In this document: piece after piece, positions 1 through 7,651 of the stretch | Layout: each line of letters starts with the position of its first letter | Numbering within the stretch: position 1 is the stretch's first letter | Assembly: GCA_017398425.1 (NCBI GenBank) | Contig: JAFQFZ010000053.1 | Span: 1 to 42,406, forward strand | DNA: 42,406 bases | Direction: 5' to 3' | From: Clostridia bacterium | GTDB taxonomy: Bacteria > Bacillota > Clostridia > Oscillospirales > Acutalibacteraceae | Position numbers and translations under genes: made by a program | The notes under the pieces: model-generated | Databases searched by the model: none | Seen by the model: only the letters and a program-made list of their open reading frames with translations | What the model was told of the DNA's origin: nothing

Positions 1-44
1 AGGTAAATGGTTCGATTATAGAATGCTCTGGCGCACCAAAAAAA
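1..44. other. Left edge, unassigned
   Basis: The first 44 bases lead straight into a terminator on the plus strand, so they are probably the 3' end of a transcription unit that begins outside the window. They contain TTCGATT and end in a CCA, but do not fold as a tRNA T-arm plus acceptor. I see no gene here. Confidence 0.3.
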
Positions 45-75
45 GACCTCGTCCTTTCGGACGGGGTCTTTTTTT
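45..75 (+). terminator. Intrinsic terminator of the unit left of the window
   Basis: A 10-bp stem (45-54 with 59-68, one G-T pair) closes a TTTC tetraloop and is followed by a run of seven T. It is A-rich on the other side, so it could work in both directions. Confidence 0.85.
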
Positions 76-107
76 GCATTTGCGGCAGAGGACTTGAAAA
101 AAACAAG

Positions 108-141
108 AAAGCGCACCGTTCCCAAATGAGCGGTGCGCTTT
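108..141 (-). terminator. Terminator of the 151-792 lipoprotein gene
   Basis: An 11-bp perfect stem (AAAGCGCACCG at 108-118 with its complement at 131-141) lies just beyond the stop codon of the minus-strand lipoprotein gene. The minus-strand 3' arm ends in TTTC, so the T-run is short. Confidence 0.7.
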
Positions 142-150
142 TTAGCATCT

Positions 151-792
151 TTAGATGGCTTGGAAGCAGGAGGCCAGTTCGTCGATGGTATCTTCCGTAA
201 ACGAGGCAAAGGTGATATTGGCGACGTAGTTGTCGACCTTGATGCAGACGATCAGCTCATGGAAGCTGAATTGGCTGATCTTGGCGGAAACACGGATCGC
301 TTGGTGTGTTTGTCCGCCGAGGGTAGCAGTCGTTTTTTCGGCGTTCACATCCGTGTAACCGATGGACTCGAGTGCGGACGGAACCGATTTGATCGCTTCG
401 TTGACATACTCTTCTTCGTTTTGGATGTTGAGCGAGACCTTGCTCAGATTTTCAAAGTTGAGGTTCACGCTGTCGCCGTTGTTGTTGCTGACGTACATCT
501 CGTAGATGATTTGGTTGTTCTTGATGACTTCGCGATACGCCTCGTTCACATTTGCAAGGGTATCGGCTGTGATCTTGTTCAGCTCGGCCATTTCTTCATC
601 AGTCGAGAAGTTGTAGTTCGACGGGAACTTGGCGGTCAAGCCGAGAAATTCGTTGGTATAGGTGTTGGTCGTCCTGTCGATCGAGCCGTGAAGCGAGGGT
701 GCCTCGCCACCGTCAGCGGTGTTGGTTGCACCGCACGCGGACAAGCTCAAAAGCAGGCAAATAGCCAATACGGAAACCAGCAGTTTTTTCAT
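151..792 (-). CDS. Predicted lipoprotein of unknown function
   Basis: This 213-residue protein starts with a charged MKK end, a hydrophobic segment and the lipobox LSAC (Cys at about residue 20), so it should be lipidated and anchored outside the membrane. The mature part is polar, has no cysteine pattern or catalytic motif I recognise, and looks like a single alpha/beta domain. The start is the ATG at 792, with a CGGAGGAA ribosome site about 10 bases upstream. It has its own promoter (825-853) and terminator (108-141), so it is a separate unit next to the MBOAT/DHHW block. A link to that block is only a guess from position. Confidence 0.8.
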   Translation of the reverse strand: MKKLLVSVLAICLLLSLSACGATNTADGGEAPSLHGSIDRTTNTYTNEFLGLTAKFPSNYNFSTDEEMAELNKITADTLANVNEAYREVIKNNQIIYEMYVSNNNGDSVNLNFENLSKVSLNIQNEEEYVNEAIKSVPSALESIGYTDVNAEKTTATLGGQTHQAIRVSAKISQFSFHELIVCIKVDNYVANITFASFTEDTIDELASCFQAI

Positions 793-824
793 GGTGTATT
801 CCTCCGTTCAATAACTTTAAAATC

Positions 825-853
825 ATTATAACGAATGAAAAAAGAAAACGCAA
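825..853 (-). promoter_or_regulatory. SigA-type promoter of the 151-792 gene
   Basis: On the minus strand a perfect TATAAT (825-830) lies 17 bases from TTGCGT (848-853). It sits between the terminator at 865-897 and the lipoprotein start. Confidence 0.75.
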
Positions 854-864
854 GGGGTAATTGA

Positions 865-897
865 AAAAAGCCATCAAACCGCGGTTTGATGGCTTTT
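865..897 (-). terminator. Terminator after the DHHW gene
   Basis: A near-perfect palindrome with arms AAAAAGCCATCAAACC and its complement has only two loop bases and ends in a T-run on both strands. It begins 4 bases past the DHHW stop codon. Confidence 0.9.
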
Positions 898-900
898 TGA

Positions 901-2013
901 TCATTTAAAGGTATCCTTGCAGCTGTTGAGCACCATGGTGCTGTACAGGAACAGCACGTCGCTTCCCTCAAAGTCGAGAAAGGCGTCCAGGTTGCGCGAA
1001 GACAAATAGCGAATATCCACCAAGGTCACGGATTTATACCCTTGCGCCAGCAACGGAGAAACACTGCTTCCGAACGAATCGCGGAAAACGATCAGGTTCT
1101 TGTCGGAGGAGGCGTTCGGATTTTCCACGGTGATGAGCGACAGCGGACCCGAGAGGTATGTTTCGTAGGGGTCCGGTCCTTGCAATTTCTCAAGATCGTA
1201 GATCGGCATCTCACGGGAGTTTTCGAGGTCGAGACGCTCCGAAGCGGTCATGCCGTCGATCGCTTCGTTCGTGAGATAGCAAAGGGTATCTGCGTCGTAG
1301 GGAAGCGCGTAGCGCCCGCTGTACACGCCGTAAAACGGCGTGTCCGATATATGGGTGACGTAGTCGTCGGGGATGGTGGTTCCCATCGCCTCCGCAAGCG
1401 TTTGCGCCACGTCGACGATGCACTCTTGTTTCCAGTGCGTGTCGGTGCGGTAGTAGTCCGAAAGCTCCAAAAGCGGCACGATATCGATATACTGCACATC
1501 GGTCTCGTGGCAGTAGTCGCGCCATTTTTGATAAAAGGCATCGTAATCGAGCGATAAATGGCCGCTCTCATCTGCCATGAACGCATTTTTGTCCGGGATG
1601 ATCGAGAGGTATACGCGGTTGGTATCGTTCAGATAATTCGCCATGATGCGGTCGAAGGTGTTTTTGGCGTGCGTGAAGGAATCGACGCTCTCCGGGTATT
1701 CGGTTTCCGAGATGTGACCGAAGGCTTCGTACACACCGTTGTTATCGCTTTGCAGAAAGATTTTGCCGGCTACAAACGCCTTCCATGCACGAAACGTGTC
1801 GCGCATTGGAAATTGATCGGCGGCGTATTCTTCGAATTCCTCCATGAATTTTCCCGACAAAATGGCTTCGGAGGACCATTCGGGGAATTGCTTGAGTTCG
1901 CTTCGTTCGCTGATCGAGTACGCCTGCGGCGTGTGGAACCAGCACGCAAGTGTCAACGACAACACGATCGCGCCGATCACCACCGTCTGTACGATCGGTT
2001 GGATCTTTTTCAT
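901..2013 (-). CDS. DHHW/AlgX-like SGNH-type protein, partner of the MBOAT acyltransferase
   Basis: This 370-residue protein has one N-terminal membrane segment (about residues 8-25) and an extracytoplasmic domain. It carries DTHW at 191-194 and DSFG at 312-315, the Asp-His and nucleophilic-Ser blocks of the DHHW/AlgJ/AlgX family. Family members work with an MBOAT protein to O-acylate a secreted polysaccharide; the actual glycan cannot be read here. The start is the ATG at 2013, because a clear AAAGGAGGAC lies 7-8 bases upstream; an in-frame upstream extension overlaps the MBOAT gene and lacks family sequence. The MBOAT gene ends 19 bases upstream, so the two are surely cotranscribed. A strong terminator follows. 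Confidence 0.85.
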   Translation of the reverse strand: MKKIQPIVQTVVIGAIVLSLTLACWFHTPQAYSISERSELKQFPEWSSEAILSGKFMEEFEEYAADQFPMRDTFRAWKAFVAGKIFLQSDNNGVYEAFGHISETEYPESVDSFTHAKNTFDRIMANYLNDTNRVYLSIIPDKNAFMADESGHLSLDYDAFYQKWRDYCHETDVQYIDIVPLLELSDYYRTDTHWKQECIVDVAQTLAEAMGTTIPDDYVTHISDTPFYGVYSGRYALPYDADTLCYLTNEAIDGMTASERLDLENSREMPIYDLEKLQGPDPYETYLSGPLSLITVENPNASSDKNLIVFRDSFGSSVSPLLAQGYKSVTLVDIRYLSSRNLDAFLDFEGSDVLFLYSTMVLNSCKDTFK

Positions 2014-2032
2014 AAGATGTGTCCTCCTTTCA

Positions 2033-3436
2033 TCAGAATCGGAAATACAAGAACGGGCTGAACGAGCTGTCCACCGCAAAGGCAACCACCGTCAAAAGCA
2101 ATACGGCGAGCACGAGCGGCTCGGCAATGCCGACGGCGATCTCGCCGCCGCGCGTGCTCTTGATACGGGCGTACAGCTTTTTCGGGAGCGGCGTTGCACC
2201 GATCAGGGCGAGAGCGAACAGCACGGCAAAGCTCTTCAGATAATACAGTGCATCCGCGCTGTACAGAGGCAAATTGCCGGCTCCGAAGAGTGCAGGGATA
2301 TCCGACCAGTAGCCGCTTTGCCCGTCGGCGTTGAAGATGACGAAGCTGATCAGCACAAAGAAAAGGACGTAGATGCGCGAAAACACACGGGATTGCCCCA
2401 TGAACTTGAGCAGGAACAGCTTTTCGATCACCAGAAGCACCGCAAACATCAAACCCCAGAAGATGAAGTTCCACGCGGCACCGTGCCAGAAGCCGGTCAG
2501 CATCCAAACAACAAGGATGTTGAAGAACCAACGCGGTTTGTTGCAACGATTTCCTCCCAGCGGGATATACACGTAGTCGCGGAACCACGACCCCAGCGAC
2601 ATATGCCAGCGGCGCCAAAATTCGGTGACGCTTTTGGAGATGAAGGGGTAGTTGAAGTTTTCGAGAAATTCAAATCCGAGGATCTTCCCGAGACCGATCG
2701 CCATGTCGCTGTATCCCGAGAAGTCGAAATAGATCTGAAGTGAAAACGCGATCGCGTAGATCCAATAGAACAAAACCGACGGTTCATTGCTGTCACGAAA
2801 CGCCACGATCAGCTTGCCGAAGGTGTCGGCGATCAGCACTTTTTTGGAAAGACCGACGATCAAACGACGAATGCCGTCGGAGGTCTTTTGAAACGTGTGG
2901 GTACGGCTCTTCAGTTGTACGGCGATGTCCGAATAGCGCACGATGGGACCCGCGATCAGTTGCGGGAACATGGTGACGTACGCCGCCAGATCGATGGGAT
3001 TCCTCTGAGCCGGCACATCGCGACGGTACACATCGATGGTGTAGCTCAGGATCTGGAAGGTGTAGAAGCTGATGCCGATGGGGAGAAGCAACCGCAACAG
3101 CGGGATCGACAGCCCCGTCACGACATTGAAATTTTCAATGAAGAAGTCGGCGTATTTGAAATAGGCGAGAAAGCCGAGATCGATGATCGCGACCGCCCAC
3201 ATGACCACACGCCGAAGCGGTTGGCGATGATCGAATTTTTCGAGCAACAGACCGCTGGTGTAACCTGCGGTGATCGAAATGAGCATCAGGATCAGATAGC
3301 TCGGTCCGCCCCACGAATAGAACACCAGACTGGTCAAAAGCAGAACGCCGTTTTTGCAGATCTTCGGAACCAGAAAGTATAAGATCAGCACTGCGGGAAA
3401 GAAGTAAAACAAAAACGGAATGCCGGAAAAAACCAC
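2033..3436 (-). CDS. MBOAT-family polysaccharide O-acyltransferase (AlgI-like)
   Basis: This 467-residue polytopic membrane protein has about 10 hydrophobic segments. It carries the MBOAT signatures: WRRWHMSLGSWFRDYVYIPL around residues 274-293 (His278) and LTGFWHGAAWNF with the catalytic-type His318. Such proteins move acyl, usually acetyl, groups across the membrane onto a polymer. The paired DHHW gene 19 bases downstream supports an AlgI/PatA/DltB-like envelope role. The start is a GTG at 3436 with GGAGG nine bases upstream; it begins MVFSGIPFLF, typical for the family. A hairpin (3457-3489) precedes the gene. Whether it belongs to the sigma/anti-sigma operon upstream depends on read-through of that hairpin. 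Confidence 0.92.
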   Translation of the reverse strand: MVFSGIPFLFYFFPAVLILYFLVPKICKNGVLLLTSLVFYSWGGPSYLILMLISITAGYTSGLLLEKFDHRQPLRRVVMWAVAIIDLGFLAYFKYADFFIENFNVVTGLSIPLLRLLLPIGISFYTFQILSYTIDVYRRDVPAQRNPIDLAAYVTMFPQLIAGPIVRYSDIAVQLKSRTHTFQKTSDGIRRLIVGLSKKVLIADTFGKLIVAFRDSNEPSVLFYWIYAIAFSLQIYFDFSGYSDMAIGLGKILGFEFLENFNYPFISKSVTEFWRRWHMSLGSWFRDYVYIPLGGNRCNKPRWFFNILVVWMLTGFWHGAAWNFIFWGLMFAVLLVIEKLFLLKFMGQSRVFSRIYVLFFVLISFVIFNADGQSGYWSDIPALFGAGNLPLYSADALYYLKSFAVLFALALIGATPLPKKLYARIKSTRGGEIAVGIAEPLVLAVLLLTVVAFAVDSSFSPFLYFRF

Positions 3437-3456
3437 GGCTGTTCACCTCCGGATAG

Positions 3457-3489
3457 CATTTGAGGGGAGTGAAGCACTCCCCTCAAATG
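3457..3489. terminator. Hairpin between the lipoprotein and MBOAT genes
   Basis: A 15-bp perfect stem (3457-3471 with 3475-3489) has a three-base loop. On the minus strand it follows the 3510-4067 stop codon but lacks a T-run, so it may be a weak terminator, attenuator or RNA-processing block. On the plus strand it is followed by TGTTGTGTTTT. Confidence 0.55.
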
Positions 3490-3509
3490 TTGTGTTTTAT
3501 CGGTTGAAA

Positions 3510-4067
3510 TTACACCGCAAGAGCTTCGTTTGTGAGGACTTCGGTCACGTCAAACGCTGCCGTCAGCTTGGTGTTGAAGGTGTCGATGAGGTCCGCCGCA
3601 CCGAACGCCACGACCACGTACTCGTCGGTCAACGAAGCGATCAGCATCTTCTCGGGAAAACCGCACATCCATTGGTTGCCGTTGAGGTTCGCCTTCATGG
3701 CGTCCGCAAATGCCGCCTTGTCGGAGCCTTCTTTCAGCTGGAACGCACCGGCGGTGAAGGTGTTGGCGTTCATCGCGTGCAGCAGGGACGCGCTCGACTC
3801 GACCATCGCGGTCGCATCGCCGCCGCAGACGAGCGAGGAGATCATGAACTCTTCGTTGGTCACGGCACCGGGAGCGTTGTCGACCATCGTATCCCAGTCG
3901 CCGCCCATGGCGAAGAACTTGTTCTCTTCTTCATAGGACTCCCAGACGGTGGTCAGGATGTCCACGGGAGCCTCGACGCCTTCCAGCTTCGCGGGTTGCT
4001 CGCCGCCGCAAGCGGCAAAGCTCATCAGCATCATAACGGACAGGATCATAGCAAGAATCTTTTTCAT
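3510..4067 (-). CDS. Predicted lipoprotein of unknown function
   Basis: This 185-residue protein starts MKKILAMILSVMM and has the lipobox FAAC (Cys about residue 20), so it is likely lipid-anchored outside the cell. The rest is acidic and alanine-rich, with only a few cysteines and no motif I recognise. AAGGAGAG sits 8 bases before the ATG. It begins 44 bases after the probable anti-sigma gene with no terminator between them, so it is probably in the ECF sigma operon and may be its sensor or an output lipoprotein. That role is inference from gene order only. Confidence 0.8.
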   Translation of the reverse strand: MKKILAMILSVMMLMSFAACGGEQPAKLEGVEAPVDILTTVWESYEEENKFFAMGGDWDTMVDNAPGAVTNEEFMISSLVCGGDATAMVESSASLLHAMNANTFTAGAFQLKEGSDKAAFADAMKANLNGNQWMCGFPEKMLIASLTDEYVVVAFGAADLIDTFNTKLTAAFDVTEVLTNEALAV

Positions 4068-4111
4068 AGTATTTACTCTCCTTTTTATTTAAATAAAATC
4101 TTGCACAAAGG

Positions 4112-4585
4112 TTATTGCACCGTGACAGCGCCGCTTGTCAAATCGGCGTGCAGGGTGTAGGTTTGACCGTTGACGGTCAGGGTGACCTCCGGGTCGGTGA
4201 TCGACCAGAGGAGCGTCAGCTCGTTTTGAGCGACATAGGGAAACGTGAGTGCTTGTCCGTCCTCTTGCGACAATGCGGCGTCGGCGGATTCCAACGTCAG
4301 CTCACCGTCGGCGGTGAGGAGGAGTGTCGTGTGGGGAACGGCCGCGTCGGCAACGCGTGCGACGGCGACCAACGGTTGTGCCGTGATGGTAACGCGAGAC
4401 GAGGACTTTGGGAACAGTCCGATTGCGGTCAGCATCAAGCAAGCGGCGATCGCCGCGGCAACGGGCCACAAGCGCGTCACGCTCCGTTTGCGGCGCGGAG
4501 CGGAGTCGATGGCTTCCAGGCGTTCCCTGAGCGCGGACGGCGCTTTGACCGCACGGTAATTTTCTACGGATGTCGGGTCGAACAT
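4112..4585 (-). CDS. Probable anti-sigma factor, single-pass membrane protein
   Basis: This 157-residue protein has a short cytoplasmic N-terminus ending in PRRKRS, one membrane segment (about residues 38-58) and an outer domain rich in beta-type sequence. It starts 7 bases after the ECF sigma factor stop, and its AGGAGG site lies inside the end of the sigma gene, so the two are translationally coupled. That arrangement is typical of sigma/anti-sigma pairs. It lacks the HxxxCxxC zinc finger of classic ZAS anti-sigma factors, so the identification rests on position and topology. Confidence 0.7.
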   Translation of the reverse strand: MFDPTSVENYRAVKAPSALRERLEAIDSAPRRKRSVTRLWPVAAAIAACLMLTAIGLFPKSSSRVTITAQPLVAVARVADAAVPHTTLLLTADGELTLESADAALSQEDGQALTFPYVAQNELTLLWSITDPEVTLTVNGQTYTLHADLTSGAVTVQ

Positions 4586-4592
4586 AATGGTT

Positions 4593-5066
4593 TCAAAGGC
4601 CCTCCTTTTCGATGGCGGATCTCAGCGTATCCCGTGCACGGGACAACCGCATTTTGACAGCCGATACCGACAGCTTTAAAAGCCGCGCGGTCTCTTCCAC
4701 TGAGAATCCTTCCAAGTAATGAAGCACCACAACGTCCTTCAAATTTTCGGAAAGACGGTCGAGCGTTTCGAGTACCGCCGGACGTGTGTTGTCAACAGGG
4801 GCGGCGGTCTCGCGGTGATCGTCGATCGAATCGTGCAGACGTAAGCGACGGCGGCGCAACAGATCGTGACAACGATTGATGGTAACCCTCACAAACCATG
4901 CACGTTCGTGCTCTTCGCTTTGGAACGAGTGCGGTGTGTCGGCGAATTTCAGAAATACGTCGTGCACCGCGTCCATAGCATCCTCGCTGTGGTGCAGATG
5001 GGAGAGAGCCAGACGATACAGCAGATCCGCATGGGCTTCATAAGCCGCTTGGACAGTGTCGTTCAT
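4593..5066 (-). CDS. ECF-type RNA polymerase sigma factor
   Basis: This 157-residue protein has sigma region 2 (about residues 10-75, with the DAMDAVHDVFLKF block) and region 4 (about 100-155, ending VSAVKMRLSRARDTL, the DNA-recognition helix). It has no region 3, as usual for ECF sigmas. I chose the ATG at 5066 because GAGAGGAG lies upstream, though the spacing (about 12) is long; an in-frame ATG at 5102 has no ribosome site. It heads a minus-strand operon with the membrane anti-sigma candidate and lipoprotein. The downstream MBOAT/DHHW genes suggest an envelope-stress or glycan-modification regulon. Confidence 0.88.
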   Translation of the reverse strand: MNDTVQAAYEAHADLLYRLALSHLHHSEDAMDAVHDVFLKFADTPHSFQSEEHERAWFVRVTINRCHDLLRRRRLRLHDSIDDHRETAAPVDNTRPAVLETLDRLSENLKDVVVLHYLEGFSVEETARLLKLSVSAVKMRLSRARDTLRSAIEKEGL

Positions 5067-5102
5067 CGGTTGCTCGATCTCCTCTCTGTATGGAATACGC
5101 AT

Positions 5103-5280
5103 CAGCGTCCGAAAAGGTCACATGGGTTTGAAAAATATTTTTTTAACAAGCGCTTACAATTTCGAAACTACCCTTATAGTAGCACAGATACGGCGGTTTT
5201 ACAAGATTATTTCAAAAAACCCAAGCAAGATCGGTATCAAAATTGTAAACAATTGTGCATCAATATCTTGGGTTTTACGG
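5103..5280. promoter_or_regulatory. Divergent control region between the sigma operon and nrdD
   Basis: No gene is visible. It holds a 10-bp inverted repeat (AAAACCCAAG at 5216-5225 with 5267-5276) around 41 bases. Inside that lies a second palindrome, AATTGT-AA-ACAATT (5241-5254). On the minus strand the outer repeat ends in TTTTTTG and resembles a terminator. A TATAAG on the minus strand (complement near 5173) may be part of the sigma-operon promoter, but I find no good -35. Confidence 0.4.
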
Positions 5281-5309
5281 TTGACATCACCACATAATGT
5301 GGGTATAAT
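5281..5309 (+). promoter_or_regulatory. Strong promoter of nrdDG-dut
   Basis: A perfect TTGACA (5281-5286), a 17-base spacer and a perfect TATAAT (5304-5309) lie about 100 bases before nrdD. The spacer carries the first NrdR-like box. Confidence 0.92.
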
Positions 5310-5336
5310 GATTCTCAGAAACACAAAATCATGTGG
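5287..5336 (+). promoter_or_regulatory. Pair of NrdR-like boxes over the nrdD promoter
   Basis: Two 16-base sites, tcaCcAcATaATGTGG (5287-5302) and acaCaAaATcATGTGG (5321-5336), match each other at 12 of 16 positions. They fit most of the known NrdR box, acaCwAtATatwGtgt. The first fills the spacer between -35 and -10; the second lies at the start of the transcript. Their starts are 34 bases apart, slightly more than the 31-32 usual for NrdR pairs. NrdR represses ribonucleotide reductase operons when dATP is high, which fits the gene downstream. Confidence 0.7.
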
Positions 5337-5407
5337 TCGATCGTGACAGCGACCACAAGAGTGAATCGAAATAGTACACAAGAATGTGAAAAGAAAGGAC
5401 GACCGAT

Positions 5408-7582
5408 ATGAAAATTATCAAACGAAGCGGTGCCGAAGAGACGTTTGACGGAAAGAAGATCATTGTCGCGATCACTAAGGCGAACGAAAGCGTGGTCCCC
5501 AGCTCCCGCATGAGCGACATTCAGATCCGTCGCATTGCCGAGGACGTGGAGATGGCGGCGATGAACATGAACCGTTCGCTCACCGTCGAAGAGATCCAAG
5601 ACATGGTCGAGGATCAAATCATGAATCAGCGCGCGTTCGATGTGGCTCGCCGTTACATCACCTATCGTTATAACCGCGCCCTGATCCGTAAATCCAACAC
5701 CACCGACGATCAGATCCTCAGCTTGATCGAGTGCAACAACGAAGAGGTCAAGCAGGAAAACTCCAACAAGAACCCGACCGTCAACAGCGTGCAGCGTGAC
5801 TACATGGCGGGTGAGGTCAGCAAGGATATCACCAAGCGCATTTTGTTGCCTGCGGATATCGTGGCGGCGCACGAGCAAGGCGTTATCCATTTCCATGATG
5901 CGGACTATTTCGCACAGCATATGCACAACTGCGATCTGGTCAACCTGGAGGATATGTTGCAAAACGGTACCGTCATCAGCGGCACCATGATCGAAAAGCC
6001 GCACAGCTTCTCGACCGCCTGCAACATTGCCACACAGATCATCGCGCAGGTCGCCTCCTGCCAGTACGGCGGTCAGAGCATCAGCCTGACGCACCTGGCC
6101 CCGTTTGTGGATGTCAGCCGTCAAAAGCTGCGCAAGCAGGTGGAAGAGGAGCTTCGCCAGGTCGATGAAAACGTCAGCGAGGACAAGATCGCACAAATCA
6201 CCGAAAAGCGCCTGATCGAAGAGGTGCGCAACGGTGTGCAGATGATCCAATATCAAGTCGTCACCTTGATGACCACCAACGGTCAAGCGCCGTTTGTCAC
6301 GGTGTTTATGTACCTCGGTGAGGCCAAGAACGAGCAGGAAAAAGCCGATCTGGCGCTCATCATCGAAGAGACGCTTCGTCAGCGCTATCGCGGTGTCAAG
6401 AACGAAAAAGGCGTGTGGGTCACGCCGGCGTTCCCCAAACTCATCTACGTGCTGGAAGAGGACAACATCCACGAGGACAGCCGTTACTATTATCTGACCA
6501 AGCTCGCCGCGAAATGCACCGCCAAGCGTATGGTGCCTGACTATATTTCCGAAAAGATCATGTTGCAAAACAAGATCGATAAGAACGGCGACGGTCATTG
6601 CTACACCTGCATGGGTTGCCGCAGCTTCCTGACGCCGTATGTCGACGAAAACGGCAAAGCGAAGTACTACGGTCGCTTCAACCAAGGCGTTGTCACCGTC
6701 AACCTGGTGGACATCGGTCTTTCGGCGCAACAGGATATGGAGAAGTTCTGGGAGCTGTTTGATGAGCGCATGGAGCTGTGCCACCGCGCGTTGCAGTGCC
6801 GCCACGAGCGCCTGACGGGCACCTTGTCCGATGCGGCCCCCATCCTGTGGCAACACGGTGCCTTGCTCCGCCTGGAGCCGGGCGAGACCATTGATAAGTA
6901 TCTCCACGGCGGTTATTCGACGCTGTCGCTCGGTTATGCGGGCTTGTGGGAATGCGTCTACGCTCTGAACGGCAAGAAGCTCACCGAGCCTGCGGGTGAG
7001 GCGCTCGGACTCGAGATCATGAAGAAACTCAACGAATACACCGCCAAGTGGAAGGCGGACGAGTGCATCGACTATTCGCTCTATGGCACGCCGCTGGAAA
7101 GCACCACCTATAAATTTGCCAAGTGCCTGCAAAAGCGCTTCGGCATCATCAAGGGTGTGACCGACCGCAACTACATCACCAACAGCTATCACGTCCATGT
7201 GACCGAAGAGATCGATGCGTTCGACAAGCTGGCACTTGAAGCCAAGTTCCAGGCGCTGTCGCCCGGTGGTGCCATCAGCTACGTCGAGGTGCCCAATATG
7301 CAAAATAACCTCGATGCCGTTATGTCCGTGATGCGGTTTATCTACGACAACATCATGTATGCCGAACTCAACACCAAGAGTGACTATTGCCAGGTGTGCG
7401 GCTACGACGGTGAGATCGAGATCCAAGAGGTCGACGGCAAGCTCATCTGGCGTTGCCCGAGCTGCGGTAACACCGATGAAAGCAAGCTGAACGTGGCGCG
7501 TCGTACCTGCGGCTACATCGGTACGCAGTTCTGGAATCAGGGTCGTACCCAAGAGATCAAAGAGCGCGTGCTCCATCTGTAA
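5408..7582 (+). CDS. nrdD: Anaerobic (class III) ribonucleoside-triphosphate reductase
   Basis: This 724-residue enzyme reduces ribonucleotides to deoxyribonucleotides using a glycyl radical, in the cytoplasm and without oxygen. The N-terminus (about 1-90) is an ATP-cone allosteric domain starting MKIIKRSGAEETFDGKK. The C-terminus has the zinc site CQVCGY...CPSCGN and the glycyl-radical motif RRTCGYIG (Gly about residue 702). Length is normal. GAAAGGACG precedes the ATG. The activase nrdG and the dUTPase dut follow in the same direction. No class I or II reductase is visible in this window, which fits a strict anaerobe. Confidence 0.97.
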   Translation: MKIIKRSGAEETFDGKKIIVAITKANESVVPSSRMSDIQIRRIAEDVEMAAMNMNRSLTVEEIQDMVEDQIMNQRAFDVARRYITYRYNRALIRKSNTTDDQILSLIECNNEEVKQENSNKNPTVNSVQRDYMAGEVSKDITKRILLPADIVAAHEQGVIHFHDADYFAQHMHNCDLVNLEDMLQNGTVISGTMIEKPHSFSTACNIATQIIAQVASCQYGGQSISLTHLAPFVDVSRQKLRKQVEEELRQVDENVSEDKIAQITEKRLIEEVRNGVQMIQYQVVTLMTTNGQAPFVTVFMYLGEAKNEQEKADLALIIEETLRQRYRGVKNEKGVWVTPAFPKLIYVLEEDNIHEDSRYYYLTKLAAKCTAKRMVPDYISEKIMLQNKIDKNGDGHCYTCMGCRSFLTPYVDENGKAKYYGRFNQGVVTVNLVDIGLSAQQDMEKFWELFDERMELCHRALQCRHERLTGTLSDAAPILWQHGALLRLEPGETIDKYLHGGYSTLSLGYAGLWECVYALNGKKLTEPAGEALGLEIMKKLNEYTAKWKADECIDYSLYGTPLESTTYKFAKCLQKRFGIIKGVTDRNYITNSYHVHVTEEIDAFDKLALEAKFQALSPGGAISYVEVPNMQNNLDAVMSVMRFIYDNIMYAELNTKSDYCQVCGYDGEIEIQEVDGKLIWRCPSCGNTDESKLNVARRTCGYIGTQFWNQGRTQEIKERVLHL

Positions 7583-7594
7583 ACTATGTATCGA

Positions 7595-7623
7595 CAAGGG
7601 CGCACCCATGTTGTGCGCCCTTG
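7595..7623 (+). other. Intercistronic hairpin between nrdD and nrdG
   Basis: An 11-bp perfect stem (CAAGGGCGCAC at 7595-7605 with 7613-7623) lies 12 bases after the nrdD stop. No T-run follows, so it more likely protects the nrdD mRNA end or lowers nrdG expression than ends transcription. Confidence 0.65.
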
Positions 7624-7651
7624 CCGCTGTTCAAAAGGGACGAGATTTTCG

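Noticed and set aside
1..38. 3' end of a tRNA or tmRNA at the left edge (TTCGATT and a CCA).
   Set aside because: The bases around TTCGATT do not form a 5-bp T-stem, and the spacing to CCA is wrong by several bases.
5241..5254. Rex-type redox operator at AATTGTAAACAATT.
   Set aside because: The TTGT and ACAA half-sites are only two bases apart, far closer than in known Rex sites.
5315..7609. Long antisense frame of over 700 codons opposite nrdD.
   Set aside because: nrdD is unmistakable on the plus strand; the antisense frame comes from GC-biased codon positions and has no family motif or ribosome site.
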